Both the position numbers and the translations under genes were made by a program. DNA of 64,000 bases from DAOUTW01 sp964523575. GTDB taxonomy: Bacteria; Zixibacteria; MSB-5A5; GN15; JAAZOE01. The notes under the pieces were generated by a model. The model searched no databases, was not told where the DNA came from, and saw nothing but the letters and a program-made list of their open reading frames with translations. The stretch spans positions 50,270 through 114,269 of the forward strand of contig CAZGAV010000003.1 in NCBI GenBank assembly GCA_964523575.1. The letters are read 5' to 3'. Shown piece by piece: positions 1 through 8,850 of this stretch; position 1 is the first letter of the stretch, and each line of letters begins with the position of its first letter.

Positions 1-1
1 C

Positions 2-793
2 CAGAGTTGTATCGTTATTCAGAATAAGCGTCTGGGACGTTCGGGCGACTATTTCAGTCTCCGGGTAGCCGATTTCAGGTGTGCACGGAGGATATATCCC
101 GGCAGTTTTGTCCATGTTAAGGTCATCGATACTATCGATCCCCTGTTTCGTCGGGCCTTCTCGATTGCCGACTTCAATCCGAAATCCGGAGAGCTCGAGA
201 TCATCTATAAAGTCATGGGCCGGGGAACTTTGATCCTGACTCAAAAAACCAAAGGCAATCGGCTCGACCTCATCGGCCCCCTGGGAAACCGGTTCGGGCC
301 GATTTCCAAAAATAGGACGGTCGTTATCGTGGCCGGGGGCGTCGGTTTTCCACCGCTGTATTTTCTCGCCCGGCACTTGGTCGATAAAGGCCATGATCCC
401 GGACGAGTTCTCTTTTTCTACGGCGGTCGAACCAGAAATGACCTGGTTGAGATGAGCCGAATCCGGCGGCTGGGGGTCGATTTCATCCCCTGCACCGATG
501 ACGGCACCTACGGTTTTCACGGATTCGTCACCGAAGCGGTGGACCGGCGGTTGGAACGGCTCGATCGAGAGAGCGTTTTCATCTGCGGTTGCGGGCCGGA
601 ACCGATGCTGGCGGTCCTGCAAGAGATGGCCGTAGCCCAGGGATACGCGGGAGAAATATCATTGGAAGCGCCCATGCCCTGCGGCGTCGGCGTCTGCCTC
701 GGATGCATCAAATCGACTATCGCCAATCCCGCAAAATACGTGCGAGTCTGTCATGACGGGCCAGTCTTCAAGCTGGGAGAGGTCAGGATTTGA
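2..793 (+). CDS. pyrK: Dihydroorotate dehydrogenase electron-transfer subunit PyrK (5' end outside window)
   Basis: This subunit of class 1B dihydroorotate dehydrogenase passes electrons from the FMN of PyrD through a 2Fe-2S cluster and FAD to NAD+. The frame is open from base 2, so the N-terminus lies upstream; 263 residues remain, close to the usual family length. Visible are the FAD-binding motif RRAFSIAD (bases 149-172), the nucleotide-binding stretch VVIVAGGVGFPPLYFL, and a C-terminal cluster motif CGVGVCLGC with a fourth cysteine in RVCHDGPVF. The TGA stop overlaps the TTG start of pyrD, so the two subunits are translationally coupled. Confidence 0.95.
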   Translation, partial: QSCIVIQNKRLGRSGDYFSLRVADFRCARRIYPGSFVHVKVIDTIDPLFRRAFSIADFNPKSGELEIIYKVMGRGTLILTQKTKGNRLDLIGPLGNRFGPISKNRTVVIVAGGVGFPPLYFLARHLVDKGHDPGRVLFFYGGRTRNDLVEMSRIRRLGVDFIPCTDDGTYGFHGFVTEAVDRRLERLDRESVFICGCGPEPMLAVLQEMAVAQGYAGEISLEAPMPCGVGVCLGCIKSTIANPAKYVRVCHDGPVFKLGEVRI

Positions 794-1710
794 AACCGGA
801 TTTACATATCGAAATCGACGGCGTAAAATTCAAAAACCCGGTAATGGTGGCGTCGGGAACCTTCGGATACGGCGAGGAATTCGAAAATTTCATCGACCTT
901 GACGCTCTCGGCGGCCTGGTGACCAAGTCGATTACGCTCAAAGAACGCCCCGGACATCCTCCGCCACGAACCTGTGAAACGGCCGCGGGGATGCTCAATG
1001 CCATTGGCTTGGCCAACGTCGGTATCGAGCGCTTTATCGATGAGAAGATTCCCTTTTTGAAAAAGCTGAAAACCGTCATCATCGTCAATGTCGCCGGTTC
1101 GTCGGTTTCAGAATACGTTGAGGTTTGTGCTCTTCTGGAAAAAGCCGGGCATTTCGACATGATCGAGATCAATGTTTCCTGTCCCAACGTGGACGAAGGC
1201 GGCATGGAATTTGGCGTCGACGCCGCCTCCATCATAAAGGTCCTGCGGGCCGTGCACCAGGTGACCTCGCGGCCGATAATCGCCAAATTATCACCTAACG
1301 TAACTTCGATTGTGGAGATGGCCCGGGCCGCCAAAGAGGGCGGAGCCGCGGCCGTGTCCCTGATCAACACCCTGGTTGGCATGGCTGTGGATATCAATAA
1401 TTGGCAACCCCGTTTGACCAATACGACCGGAGGTCTTTCCGGGCCGGCGATCAAGCCGGTGGCCGTGGCCATGATTCATAAAGTGTTTCGAGCCGTGGAA
1501 ATCCCGATTATCGGTATCGGCGGCATATCCAGCATCGATGATGCCGTCGAATTTCATCTGGTCGGTGCCCGCGGATTGCAGGTCGGCACGGCCAATTTTG
1601 TCGATCCCGATACCAGTATGAAAATAATCGCCGGCCTGACCAACTTCCTGGCCCGGCGGAAAATGTCGTCCGTCATGGACCTTATCGGAAAGGTAAGACT
1701 CCGCTCATGA
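790..1710 (+). CDS. pyrD: Dihydroorotate dehydrogenase, catalytic subunit (class 1B)
   Basis: PyrD oxidises dihydroorotate to orotate, the fourth step of UMP synthesis, using FMN in the cytoplasm. The 306-residue product has the usual length. It shows the N-terminal VMVASGTFGYG substrate/FMN loop and NVSCPNVDEGG, whose cysteine is the catalytic base of class 1 enzymes, and GTANFVDP near the end. The TTG start is chosen because it overlaps the pyrK stop (TTGA) and gives the expected N-terminus. Pairing with pyrK identifies the NAD-linked 1B type rather than the fumarate-linked 1A type. The stop overlaps the pyrF start (ATGA). Confidence 0.97.
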   Translation: MKPDLHIEIDGVKFKNPVMVASGTFGYGEEFENFIDLDALGGLVTKSITLKERPGHPPPRTCETAAGMLNAIGLANVGIERFIDEKIPFLKKLKTVIIVNVAGSSVSEYVEVCALLEKAGHFDMIEINVSCPNVDEGGMEFGVDAASIIKVLRAVHQVTSRPIIAKLSPNVTSIVEMARAAKEGGAAAVSLINTLVGMAVDINNWQPRLTNTTGGLSGPAIKPVAVAMIHKVFRAVEIPIIGIGGISSIDDAVEFHLVGARGLQVGTANFVDPDTSMKIIAGLTNFLARRKMSSVMDLIGKVRLRS

Positions 1711-2528
1711 GCGCCATCAAGAAACTAAACGCCAGCATGGAAAAGCATAAGTCAATGCTTTGCGTCGGCCTCGATATCGACGCCCGGAAAATGCCCCAGG
1801 GTTCCGGGGCCGATGTTTCGAGTATGGCTCGATTTGTCTTGAGGATAATCGAAGCCACGTCTGATATTGTCGCCGCCTATAAACCCAACCTAGCCTTTTA
1901 TGAAGCCCTAGGCCCCGAGGGTCTGTCGCTTTTGAAACTGGTCTGTAGCCGCATCCCCGAGGATACCGTTATTATTCTCGACGCTAAACGCGGCGATATC
2001 GGCAACAGCGCTGAATTTTACGCCCGCGCTTTCTTCGAAGTCTATGGCGCCGATTGGGTCACCGTCAACCCCTATATGGGTTATGATTCTCTACGACCTT
2101 TTTTGAATTATAAGGACAAGGGAGCTTTTGTTCTGTGCCTGACCTCCAATCCCGGTGCCCGGGACTTTCAGAGAATGGATATAGCCGGCAAATCGATGTA
2201 TATGCATGTGGTGCAGAAGATCGTTTCCTGGGACAAGGATCATAATTGCGGCTTGGTGGTGGGAGCGACATATCCGGAACAACTGGCTGAAATTCGCGAA
2301 GCGGCCGAGGATATGCCGATTCTGATCCCCGGGGTCGGAGCCCAGGGCGGCGATCTCGAAAAAGCGGTTCAAAACGGCACCGCCGGTTTCAAAAAACCGG
2401 CCTTGATAAATGTCTCTCGTTCGGTTCTGTATGCGTCGTCGGGAGATGATTTCGATCGCGCGGCGCGCGCTGTCGTGGAAAGGCTCAATGGCGAAATTAA
2501 CGGCCTTCGCGATCCCCGTTCGTCATGA
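1707..2528 (+). CDS. pyrF: Orotidine 5'-phosphate decarboxylase, long (type 2) form
   Basis: PyrF decarboxylates OMP to UMP, the last step of the pathway begun by the upstream genes. At 273 residues it belongs to the longer type 2 PyrF group rather than the ~230-residue E. coli type. The catalytic Asp/Lys array is in LDAKRGDIGNSAEFYARA, followed by VNPYMGYDSLRPF, and the phosphate loop region includes LIPGVGAQGGD. The start overlaps the pyrD stop by four bases. Its last 32 bases overlap the end of the converging gene at 2497, so no separate terminator fits between them. Confidence 0.96.
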   Translation: MSAIKKLNASMEKHKSMLCVGLDIDARKMPQGSGADVSSMARFVLRIIEATSDIVAAYKPNLAFYEALGPEGLSLLKLVCSRIPEDTVIILDAKRGDIGNSAEFYARAFFEVYGADWVTVNPYMGYDSLRPFLNYKDKGAFVLCLTSNPGARDFQRMDIAGKSMYMHVVQKIVSWDKDHNCGLVVGATYPEQLAEIREAAEDMPILIPGVGAQGGDLEKAVQNGTAGFKKPALINVSRSVLYASSGDDFDRAARAVVERLNGEINGLRDPRSS

Positions 2529-2964
2529 CCGCCGCCGGTGTCTGGGGCACTTCCTGATTCTTCTTGATGACTGAGTTAATATATTCGAAGGCTTCATCCC
2601 GAGAGTTGAAAATGTTGGGATTATCATTCATGTATTGATGATACCCGGCCCGCACCGTTATCCGCGTAATCTGGAAACCATAGCGGGCAATACCATGGGG
2701 AATGACATAGGTCTCCAGTAATTTGCGGGCGTTGGCGATATAGAATGACTTTAAATCGGGTTCCACTATGAAGTTGGTCATATCGATAATGAGATAGATT
2801 TTCCCCAAAGCCGTGAATTCTTCCAGCATATCGCTGAAAGCTTCGAAGATTATATCCAGATGTTCCTTGCTCGTCGGATGAATACGATTGCGATAGGCAA
2901 CATGAAGAATACGCCGCTGAGAGTCGAATTCCGTGATGAAACAATCGGGGCTGAGTTTAAGCAT
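2497..2964 (-). CDS. Uncharacterised protein, paralogue A (STAS/SpoIIAA-like size)
   Basis: I do not recognise this 155-residue soluble protein. It has no signal peptide or membrane segment. It is clearly a paralogue of the next gene to the right (3166-3669): both share the pattern Y-(V/L)-(I/V)-P-x-G-(I/L)-ARYGF-x-I-(S/T)-R-(I/V)-T followed by (N/A)-N-(I/L)-FN-(S/T)-R-(D/E)-EAF-x-YI. The middle segment GKIYLIIDMTNFIVEP, with a hydrophobic strand ending in D-x-T, is reminiscent of STAS/SpoIIAA-like folds, but this is only a resemblance. The C-terminal tail is Asn/Ala/Thr rich. Its 3' end overlaps pyrF by 32 bases. Confidence 0.75.
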   Translation of the reverse strand: MLKLSPDCFITEFDSQRRILHVAYRNRIHPTSKEHLDIIFEAFSDMLEEFTALGKIYLIIDMTNFIVEPDLKSFYIANARKLLETYVIPHGIARYGFQITRITVRAGYHQYMNDNPNIFNSRDEAFEYINSVIKKNQEVPQTPAAVMTNGDREGR

Positions 2965-3165
2965 TTTCCATCCAGATTCCTACAATTTTATCACCCTTTG
3001 ATTCTATTATCGGCAGGATTTTGCAATAATTGAGTTTAGACCCCGGCGAAAGAGAAACGCCGCGGAAGGCTAATCATGTGGTCCGGGCGAGAGCGAAAAT
3101 TTCGCTGATTGGCTATCCATCGAACCGGCAGGCAGAATCCGGCTCTCTGTCGGCGATCGAAACCT

Positions 3166-3669
3166 TTACTGCGAACGACGGTCAAGACCAATCGTTGAGG
3201 TCGGGGTCTCTTCCCCGGAGATTTCCATCTCCGATGATTCGATTGGTCTATTTTCCGCCTCTTTCCGTATCTGGGCTGCCAGACGACGGATATAGCCGAA
3301 GGCTTCTTCACGGGTATTGAACAGATTGGCCGGACTCTTGAGATACACTTCATGACCGACCTGGGCGGTAACCCGCGAAATATCGAAACCGTAGCGGGCT
3401 AATCCCCCGGGCACCAGATATGTATCCATAATTTCTCTGATCACGGCGGCGTATTCGTCAATATATTTCGGCTCAAGAATTATTCTGGTATAATCGGTAA
3501 TCATATAACCACGCCGATTCGAAAGATGGCGCTTGAGAATATTCTTGACAGCCTCTGCGAGGGCATAGCCGTCTTCTCTGGTCTGGCACCTGATAGGTGA
3601 CCGGGCCGTCAGATGGACAATGCCGTCTTCGTCGTCAAACTCGCCGACCAAATCGGTCAAATCAACCAT
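3166..3669 (-). CDS. Uncharacterised protein, paralogue B
   Basis: This is a 167-residue soluble protein of the same unrecognised family as the gene at 2497-2964. ATG 3669 is preferred to the TTG two codons upstream because AAGGG lies at a normal distance before it. The strand RRGYMITDYTRIILEP matches the paralogue's YLIIDMTNFIVEP, and YLVPGGLARYGFDISRVT followed by NLFNTREEAFGYI forms the conserved C-terminal half. The extra C-terminal tail is rich in Glu, Ser and Thr and looks disordered. The 200 bases between the paralogues hold no convincing gene. Function unknown; a tandem duplication is the simplest reading. Confidence 0.75.
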   Translation of the reverse strand: MVDLTDLVGEFDDEDGIVHLTARSPIRCQTREDGYALAEAVKNILKRHLSNRRGYMITDYTRIILEPKYIDEYAAVIREIMDTYLVPGGLARYGFDISRVTAQVGHEVYLKSPANLFNTREEAFGYIRRLAAQIRKEAENRPIESSEMEISGEETPTSTIGLDRRSQ

Positions 3670-3793
3670 GCTCAACCCTTGTTTTAATTCCCCATAAGCC
3701 CTGCTTATTATCTATATAATTCGGACTCGGAATATTTTAGTTTACCGATCATGACGGTTTTTTCGGATAAAAAAGGATAGAACGCCCTCGAAA

Positions 3794-3838
3794 GAAAAAA
3801 CGGGCCGGCGAGGATTTATTATATCTTCACCGGCCCGT
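3794..3838 (-). terminator. Intrinsic terminator after recA
   Basis: On the minus strand a GC-rich stem (ACGGGCCGG at 3800-3808 pairing with CCGGCCCGT at 3830-3838, with further pairs inside) is followed by six T residues. It lies about 75 bases beyond the recA stop and ends the pgsA-to-recA operon. Confidence 0.85.
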
Positions 3839-3913
3839 CAAAAAAATTTGGACCCGATCAAATTGACCGACCGGCCGGGTTTAACAGCCGTTCGCCGGAT
3901 CAGCCGATGGTGT

Positions 3914-4951
3914 TTATTCGACCGGCGCCTCGGCCTTCTTCGGGGCCTGAGGAATCAGCCCCAGCCGGGTTTTGATTTCGCCCTCGATGGCCGACGCCAG
4001 ATCACGGTTTTCTTCCAGGAAAACCTTTACTTTCTCGCGTCCCTGGCCCAGACGGTCGTCGCCATACGAGAACCAGGCGCCTGATTTTTCGACTATGTTC
4101 TCCCGGACGCCGATATCGAGCACTTCTCCGATACGGGAAATGCCGGTGCCGTAGGTGATATCGAATTCCGTTTCCCGGAACGGCGGCGCCACTTTGTTTT
4201 TGACAACCCGCACCCGGGTACGGTTGCCGACCACGTTATCGCCGTCCTTGATGGTTGCGATTTTCCGAATATCGAGCCGGATGGTAGAATAGAACTTAAG
4301 GGCATTTCCGCCGGTGGTCGTTTCCGGATTACCGAACATAACGCCGATTTTCATCCTTATCTGGTTGATAAACACCAGACAACTCCGCGATTTGGAGACG
4401 ACGCCGGTGAGTTTGCGCAAAGCCTGCGACATGAGGCGGGCCTGCAGGCCCATATGGGAATCGCCCATCTCACCTTCAATTTCGGCGCGTGGCACCAGGG
4501 CTGCTACGGAATCGATAACGATGATATCCACGGCGCTCGAGCGAACCAGCGTTTCGGCGATTTCCAGGGCCTGTTCGCCGGTATCGGGCTGAGCGATCAG
4601 GAGATTATCCAGATCGACGCCGAGGGCGCGCGAGTACTTGGGGTCGAGAGCATGCTCGGCGTCGATAAACGCCGCCGTCCCGCCCGTTTTCTGGGCCTCG
4701 GCAATGGCATGGAGGGCCAGCGTCGTTTTTCCCGACGATTCGGGGCCGTAGATTTCAATCACCCGCCCCCTGGGGTAACCGCCCACGCCCAGCGCGATAT
4801 CGAGACCGAGTGAACCGGAGGGAATGACGTCGAGACCGGCGATGATACCGTCCGCGCCCAGCTTCATGATGGAGCCTTTGCCGAATTGTTTCTCTATTTG
4901 AGCGACCGCCGCCTCCAGCGCCTTTTTCTGATCCGGTATTTGAGTTGCCAT
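3914..4951 (-). CDS. recA: RecA recombinase
   Basis: RecA forms filaments on single-stranded DNA, catalyses strand exchange and promotes LexA self-cleavage. The start is ATG 4951 (345 residues): it has AAAGGGTGG just upstream and gives the standard MATQ... N-terminus; an in-frame start nine codons earlier would run into the end of thpR. Walker A is GPESSGKTT at residues 69-77, and the DNA-binding loop region NQIRMKIGVMFGNPETTTGG is intact. It is the last gene of pgsA-pgpA-cinA-thpR-recA. I saw no LexA-type palindrome just upstream, so its regulation is not visible here. Confidence 0.98.
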   Translation of the reverse strand: MATQIPDQKKALEAAVAQIEKQFGKGSIMKLGADGIIAGLDVIPSGSLGLDIALGVGGYPRGRVIEIYGPESSGKTTLALHAIAEAQKTGGTAAFIDAEHALDPKYSRALGVDLDNLLIAQPDTGEQALEIAETLVRSSAVDIIVIDSVAALVPRAEIEGEMGDSHMGLQARLMSQALRKLTGVVSKSRSCLVFINQIRMKIGVMFGNPETTTGGNALKFYSTIRLDIRKIATIKDGDNVVGNRTRVRVVKNKVAPPFRETEFDITYGTGISRIGEVLDIGVRENIVEKSGAWFSYGDDRLGQGREKVKVFLEENRDLASAIEGEIKTRLGLIPQAPKKAEAPVE

Positions 4952-4964
4952 TTTATACCACCCT

Positions 4965-5519
4965 TTATTCGAGTTCAAAGAGTTTCAAGTTTTCGTATAT
5001 GGGTCCGCCGGGAGTCAACGTTGATCTGACCAGTGCCACCCGGTTCAATATAATCATTCCAGCGTCAAAATTCAAGTTCTCCATGTAAGCCGCCAGTTCC
5101 GAAAAATCGCCGAGAGTCTTTATCCGCCCCAAGGTCAGGTGCGGCGACAAACCGCGCTTTTCCGTCTCGATTCCGATTGGGACCAGCTTGTCGTTTATCT
5201 CCCTGGCCATCGCCGCCGCCGGTTCGGCCCCTGCTAGTCCTACCCAGAGAACACGCGGACGGCGGAGATTGGGGAATCCACCGCATCCGGCCACGCGGCT
5301 TTCGAACTTTTTCCGTCCATCTAGAACCGTTGACAGCGCCATGACAATCGGTTCGATCTTATTTTCCGGGACTTCACCGATGAATTTCAGCGTCAGGTGG
5401 ATATTTTTAGGCTCCACCCATTTGATTCCGCGGGCGCGGGGTTTGAGATCTGCGATCAAAGCCTCCAGCGAATCCTTGATATGCTGGGGAAAATGAAGAG
5501 CAATAAAAAGCCTGATCAT
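4965..5519 (-). CDS. thpR: RNA 2',3'-cyclic phosphodiesterase / 2'-5' RNA ligase (ThpR, LigT family)
   Basis: A 2H phosphoesterase expected to act on 2',3'-cyclic phosphate or 2'-5' linked RNA ends. Both HxT catalytic motifs are present: HLTLKFIGEV and HLTLGRIKTLG. The start is uncertain: ATG 5519 gives the standard N-terminus MIRLFIALHF (184 residues) but its AAGGAG lies directly against the ATG, while an ATG twelve codons upstream (5555) has no ribosome site. It sits 13 bases before the recA ATG and after cinA in a conserved envelope/repair gene neighbourhood. Confidence 0.92.
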   Translation of the reverse strand: MIRLFIALHFPQHIKDSLEALIADLKPRARGIKWVEPKNIHLTLKFIGEVPENKIEPIVMALSTVLDGRKKFESRVAGCGGFPNLRRPRVLWVGLAGAEPAAAMAREINDKLVPIGIETEKRGLSPHLTLGRIKTLGDFSELAAYMENLNFDAGMIILNRVALVRSTLTPGGPIYENLKLFELE

Positions 5520-5603
5520 CTCCTTGTCATGCCGGTATGAATCGTTTCGGACCATATTATGAGATAGTAAAAAAAGTGGCCGGACGGTATCACATTTTTG
5601 ACA

Positions 5604-6845
5604 TTATTTCAAATTACGCAGTTCCCGCCGGAGAGTATCCAGGGCCGCCGTCACCGCCCTCTCCCGGATCATCTGGCGATTGTTGCCCAGCATGAACTTG
5701 CCCGCCACTTCCCGGTTGGCCGTCGCCACCCCGACAAAAACCGTTCCCACCGGCTTGTTATCGGTGCCGCCGTCGGGTCCCGCAATCCCGGTGATGGAAA
5801 CCCCGATATCGGCTCCCATGGCCGTGATAATTCCGGCCGCCATAGCCTTGGCCGTTTCCGGCGAAACCGCGCCATGACGCTCAATTATTTCGCCCACTAC
5901 CCCCAGGTGATTCATTTTGACTTCATCGGCATAGGCCACTATTCCGCCAAGGTAATAGCGCGACGATCCCGGGGTTGTCGTCAGACGGCCCCCCAGCAAA
6001 CCACCGGTACAGGATTCGGCCGTAGCCAGGGTTAATCCCTTTGAAACCAGAAGATCGCCCACGACCGCTTCGAGTTCCCGGTCGCCTTCGGCGTAGATGT
6101 AATCGGACGCCGCCCGGAGAATACCATCCGCCAACAATTTCACGCCCGCCTCGACCTCTTCCCTGATTGAGCCATTGCCCTTGATGCACAAATCCACTCC
6201 CCGGAAGGACGGCAGGTAGGCCAGCGAAATTCCCTCAGAAAACTTCAGATAGGGCCGGATGGTTTCGGCCAAAGTTGATTCCATAATACCGGTCGTGCGC
6301 AAGACATGCCGGATAATCACGGAACCGCCCGATTTGGCCGCCAATAAAGGAATCAATTCCTCTTCGGTAATCGTTCTCATTTCGATCGGGACACCCGGCA
6401 GGGAGCAGAAAAATTTGCCCTGCTCGTCGATGATAATTCCCAGGGCCGACCCGATACGATTTTTCAGGAACTGCGCTCCCTGCGGTAATAAGGCCTGATT
6501 CTGATTAATAGCCGGCATCTTGACGCCTCGTTCGGCGAATCGTCTTTGGAGGTCGGCCAGAACATCCTCATGGAAAATTAGATTTCGTTTGAAAACTTTG
6601 CATATGGCTTTCTTGGTAATATCGTCGTCGGTCGGTCCCAAACCACCGGTGGCGACAACGATATCTACCCGGCGCATCGCCAGGTTGATGGCATCCACAA
6701 GCAGTTCCATGTCGTCGCCGGTGGTTGTGATGTATTTGATGTCGATGCCGATGGCGTCGAGGTGGCGCGCCAAAAAGACCGAATTGGTGTCGGTTCGCGA
6801 ACCGTAGAGAAGTTCGTCACCGATGGTAATGATTTCCGCTGTCAT
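5604..6845 (-). CDS. cinA: CinA: MoCF domain plus nicotinamide-nucleotide amidohydrolase
   Basis: A two-domain protein of 413 residues. The N-terminal MoCF/MogA-like domain begins with EIITIGDELLYGSRTDTNS and in related proteins has ADP-ribose pyrophosphatase activity. The C-terminal PncC domain contains ATAESCTGGLLGG and SITGIAGPDGG and deamidates nicotinamide mononucleotide in pyridine-nucleotide recycling. Full length, with no missing motif. It lies directly before thpR and recA; a cinA-recA pairing is also known in Firmicutes, where it is competence-induced. Confidence 0.96.
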   Translation of the reverse strand: MTAEIITIGDELLYGSRTDTNSVFLARHLDAIGIDIKYITTTGDDMELLVDAINLAMRRVDIVVATGGLGPTDDDITKKAICKVFKRNLIFHEDVLADLQRRFAERGVKMPAINQNQALLPQGAQFLKNRIGSALGIIIDEQGKFFCSLPGVPIEMRTITEEELIPLLAAKSGGSVIIRHVLRTTGIMESTLAETIRPYLKFSEGISLAYLPSFRGVDLCIKGNGSIREEVEAGVKLLADGILRAASDYIYAEGDRELEAVVGDLLVSKGLTLATAESCTGGLLGGRLTTTPGSSRYYLGGIVAYADEVKMNHLGVVGEIIERHGAVSPETAKAMAAGIITAMGADIGVSITGIAGPDGGTDNKPVGTVFVGVATANREVAGKFMLGNNRQMIRERAVTAALDTLRRELRNLK

Positions 6846-6869
6846 AGCCCGATACCCAATAGATTGAAG

Positions 6870-7337
6870 TTAAAAACCAAACCAATGCAGGCGGCCGAGA
6901 GCGAAAAGGCACAGCCAGCAGGTGAGATTGGCGTAAATACCGGCAAAAACGTCGTCGAGGGTCACTCCCCAGCCCCGGGGATAGGATTCGCAATGACCGG
7001 CCGGAAACGGCTTGATGACGTCATAGAATCTGAAGAACACAAAGGCCGCCAGATAGACTTCCAGACGATAGGGCAGAAATAGCAAAGAGATGAACATCCC
7101 AGCCCACTCGTCGATGACTATTTTCTTGGAATCATGTCCCAGGAACGTCTCGGCCCCGGTGGCCGACCAGACCGAGATGGCCGTCGTCACAACGGTCGCG
7201 ATCACCAGCGCCAGACTACTCTGGCCGAGTAAAAACCAGGCGATAAGCCAGGCGGGAATAGTGCCGATAGTGCCGGGTACGATCGGAAAGTAACCGGAAT
7301 AGGCCCCGGTGGCCAGAAAGCGAATCAACGGTTTCAT
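6870..7337 (-). CDS. pgpA: Phosphatidylglycerophosphatase A
   Basis: An inner-membrane enzyme of 155 residues that removes phosphate from phosphatidylglycerophosphate to give phosphatidylglycerol. It shows the family's N-terminal GYFPIVPGTIGTIPAWL, the acidic DEWAGMFISL and the terminal RGWGVTLDDVFAGI, separated by hydrophobic segments. Its start abuts the pgsA stop, so the enzyme making the substrate and the enzyme using it are translated from adjacent cistrons. Confidence 0.95.
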   Translation of the reverse strand: MKPLIRFLATGAYSGYFPIVPGTIGTIPAWLIAWFLLGQSSLALVIATVVTTAISVWSATGAETFLGHDSKKIVIDEWAGMFISLLFLPYRLEVYLAAFVFFRFYDVIKPFPAGHCESYPRGWGVTLDDVFAGIYANLTCWLCLFALGRLHWFGF

Positions 7338-7925
7338 TTATTTGAGTACCCCTTTGAGAATGCGTCCGTTTTTAATCAAGTAATCGACGCCGGTCAGAAC
7401 CGTCACGACCATGGTTACAAGCACCATCCAGTCGAATATCTGGACAACCGATTTCAGCTCGAAGAAATCACCCTGATATCCGAGGGCCGGCATAATGGTC
7501 TTGAGGTTGATATATAACAGGATGACGACGATGGTCACCATCTGCAGGACAGTCTTGAACTTGGCCGAAAGGGTCGGCGATATGACCAGCCCCCGATAGG
7601 CCGCCAGTGACCGCAGTCCGGTAATAAAAAATTCCCGGATGATGATCAGCATGATCATCCAGGCCTGAACATAACCCAATGCCGCAAAAGAGATAAACGC
7701 GGTCGAAGTCAGGATTTTGTCGGCCATGGGATCCATGAATTTGCCGAAGCCGGTGATAATGCCATACTTGCGGGCCAGATATCCGTCCCACAGGTCGGTC
7801 AGTGAAGCGACGGTGAAGATGACCAGTGATAAAGCTCGGCAATAGACATTATCCATCAGGAAAAAGACCATAAAAATGGGCGACAGGATAATTCGCGACA
7901 ATGTCAATTTATTCGGAGTATTCAT
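7338..7925 (-). CDS. pgsA: CDP-diacylglycerol-glycerol-3-phosphate 3-phosphatidyltransferase
   Basis: This integral membrane enzyme transfers a phosphatidyl group from CDP-diacylglycerol to glycerol 3-phosphate, the committed step to phosphatidylglycerol. The CDP-alcohol phosphotransferase signature is complete: DLWDGYLAR, then G and DPMADK at the usual spacing. The length of 195 residues is normal, with N-terminus MNTPNKLTLSRIILSP. It is the first gene of the operon; a promoter lies 23-51 bases upstream. Confidence 0.97.
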   Translation of the reverse strand: MNTPNKLTLSRIILSPIFMVFFLMDNVYCRALSLVIFTVASLTDLWDGYLARKYGIITGFGKFMDPMADKILTSTAFISFAALGYVQAWMIMLIIIREFFITGLRSLAAYRGLVISPTLSAKFKTVLQMVTIVVILLYINLKTIMPALGYQGDFFELKSVVQIFDWMVLVTMVVTVLTGVDYLIKNGRILKGVLK

Positions 7926-7947
7926 ACCGCTTCACCATTAGACGCAA

Positions 7948-7976
7948 AAGGTACGGTTTGAGAGGCTGGCTGTCAA
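7948..7976 (-). promoter_or_regulatory. Promoter of the pgsA-recA operon
   Basis: On the minus strand, TTGACA (7976-7971) is separated by 17 bases from TACCTT (7953-7948). The expected start near 7941 gives a leader of about 16 bases before the pgsA ATG. Confidence 0.6.
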
Positions 7977-8036
7977 GACTGAAAGGAACAGCGTCCCCCA
8001 CTTGAAATACGCCGCTTTGGGCAAACCCAGTCGGGG

Positions 8037-8065
8037 TTGACATAAGCTGAAGGCGACATTATTAT
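8037..8065 (+). promoter_or_regulatory. Sigma-70-like promoter for the lipoprotein at 8133
   Basis: TTGACA (8037-8042), a 17-base spacer and TATTAT (8060-8065) match the consensus closely. The predicted start near 8072 leaves about 60 bases of leader that include the GGAGGGA ribosome site of the next gene. Confidence 0.7.
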
Positions 8066-8132
8066 TGAGGGACGCAGTCTTCTGCCAATGGCGGACACCG
8101 GCTTGTCTATCTATCTGGAACGAGGAGGGATT

Positions 8133-8834
8133 ATGCATAAATTTATCATCCTTATCGGACTGATTCTTGTCGTCGGAACGATTTCCTGTTCCGATGATGA
8201 AAACCCGGTCGTTGAATCGGGACCGTTATTTTCGATAACGGTGCTGGATGCTCAGGGCAACCCCGACGGCCCGCTCCGGGTCGGCATCATCAACCATCCC
8301 ATCGACGGTATCCCCGGAGCGGTGGGGTCCTTTCCAAAACCCTGCCCGGCGATCAATATATCGTTTTCGCTCCCTGAGGCCGCCGACTATGCACTTTCGA
8401 TTTTCGATTATAATGATTTTCTGGTGAAGACCTATTCGGGCCATGCCGAGGCCGGGATGTATGAAATCTTCTGGGAGGGAGACGATGACGACGGCCAGCC
8501 GGTACCCAGCGGATTTTATAAATACCGTCTGGAGGCCGGCAGTTTTGAGGATGAAAGATGGGCGGTTTTGGAGAAAGGACCCGATCCGCATCAGACCATA
8601 ATCGGAGGTTTGAATCGAAGCGGTATATTCACGACCGATAATCTGGCGCTTCTGCCCGGCTTGATCGATCCGCAACCGATCGAATATTTTACGGACACTG
8701 TCACCATCCATCTCTCGCGGCCTGATTTTCCAGACGATTTCTTCTACTATACGACGCGCCTGACACGGATCGGCAACAGCTTTTCATTCATCCTTGATTC
8801 ACTCGGTCTGCCGGATCCGGCATCCGGGCAATGA
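8133..8834 (+). CDS. Lipoprotein with FlgD-like domain
   Basis: A 233-residue predicted lipoprotein. The start is ATG 8133 because GGAGGGA lies just upstream and the resulting N-terminus is a lipoprotein signal with lipobox GTISC. The middle part (about residues 85-145) resembles FlgD/sorting-type immunoglobulin-like domains: NISFSLPEAADYALSIFD, then EIFWEGDDDDGQPVPSGFY, the pattern also seen at the end of the subtilase at 43.4-43.7 kb. The rest is unrecognised. It is probably anchored in the outer membrane or faces the periplasm; partner unknown. It has its own promoter and is divergent from pgsA. Confidence 0.8.
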   Translation: MHKFIILIGLILVVGTISCSDDENPVVESGPLFSITVLDAQGNPDGPLRVGIINHPIDGIPGAVGSFPKPCPAINISFSLPEAADYALSIFDYNDFLVKTYSGHAEAGMYEIFWEGDDDDGQPVPSGFYKYRLEAGSFEDERWAVLEKGPDPHQTIIGGLNRSGIFTTDNLALLPGLIDPQPIEYFTDTVTIHLSRPDFPDDFFYYTTRLTRIGNSFSFILDSLGLPDPASGQ

Positions 8835-8850
8835 AGCGCATCTGGGGGGC

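Noticed and set aside
4952..5000. LexA box upstream of recA
   Set aside because: I looked for a CTGT-N8-ACAG-type palindrome near recA and pgsA and saw none; other LexA motifs cannot be excluded.
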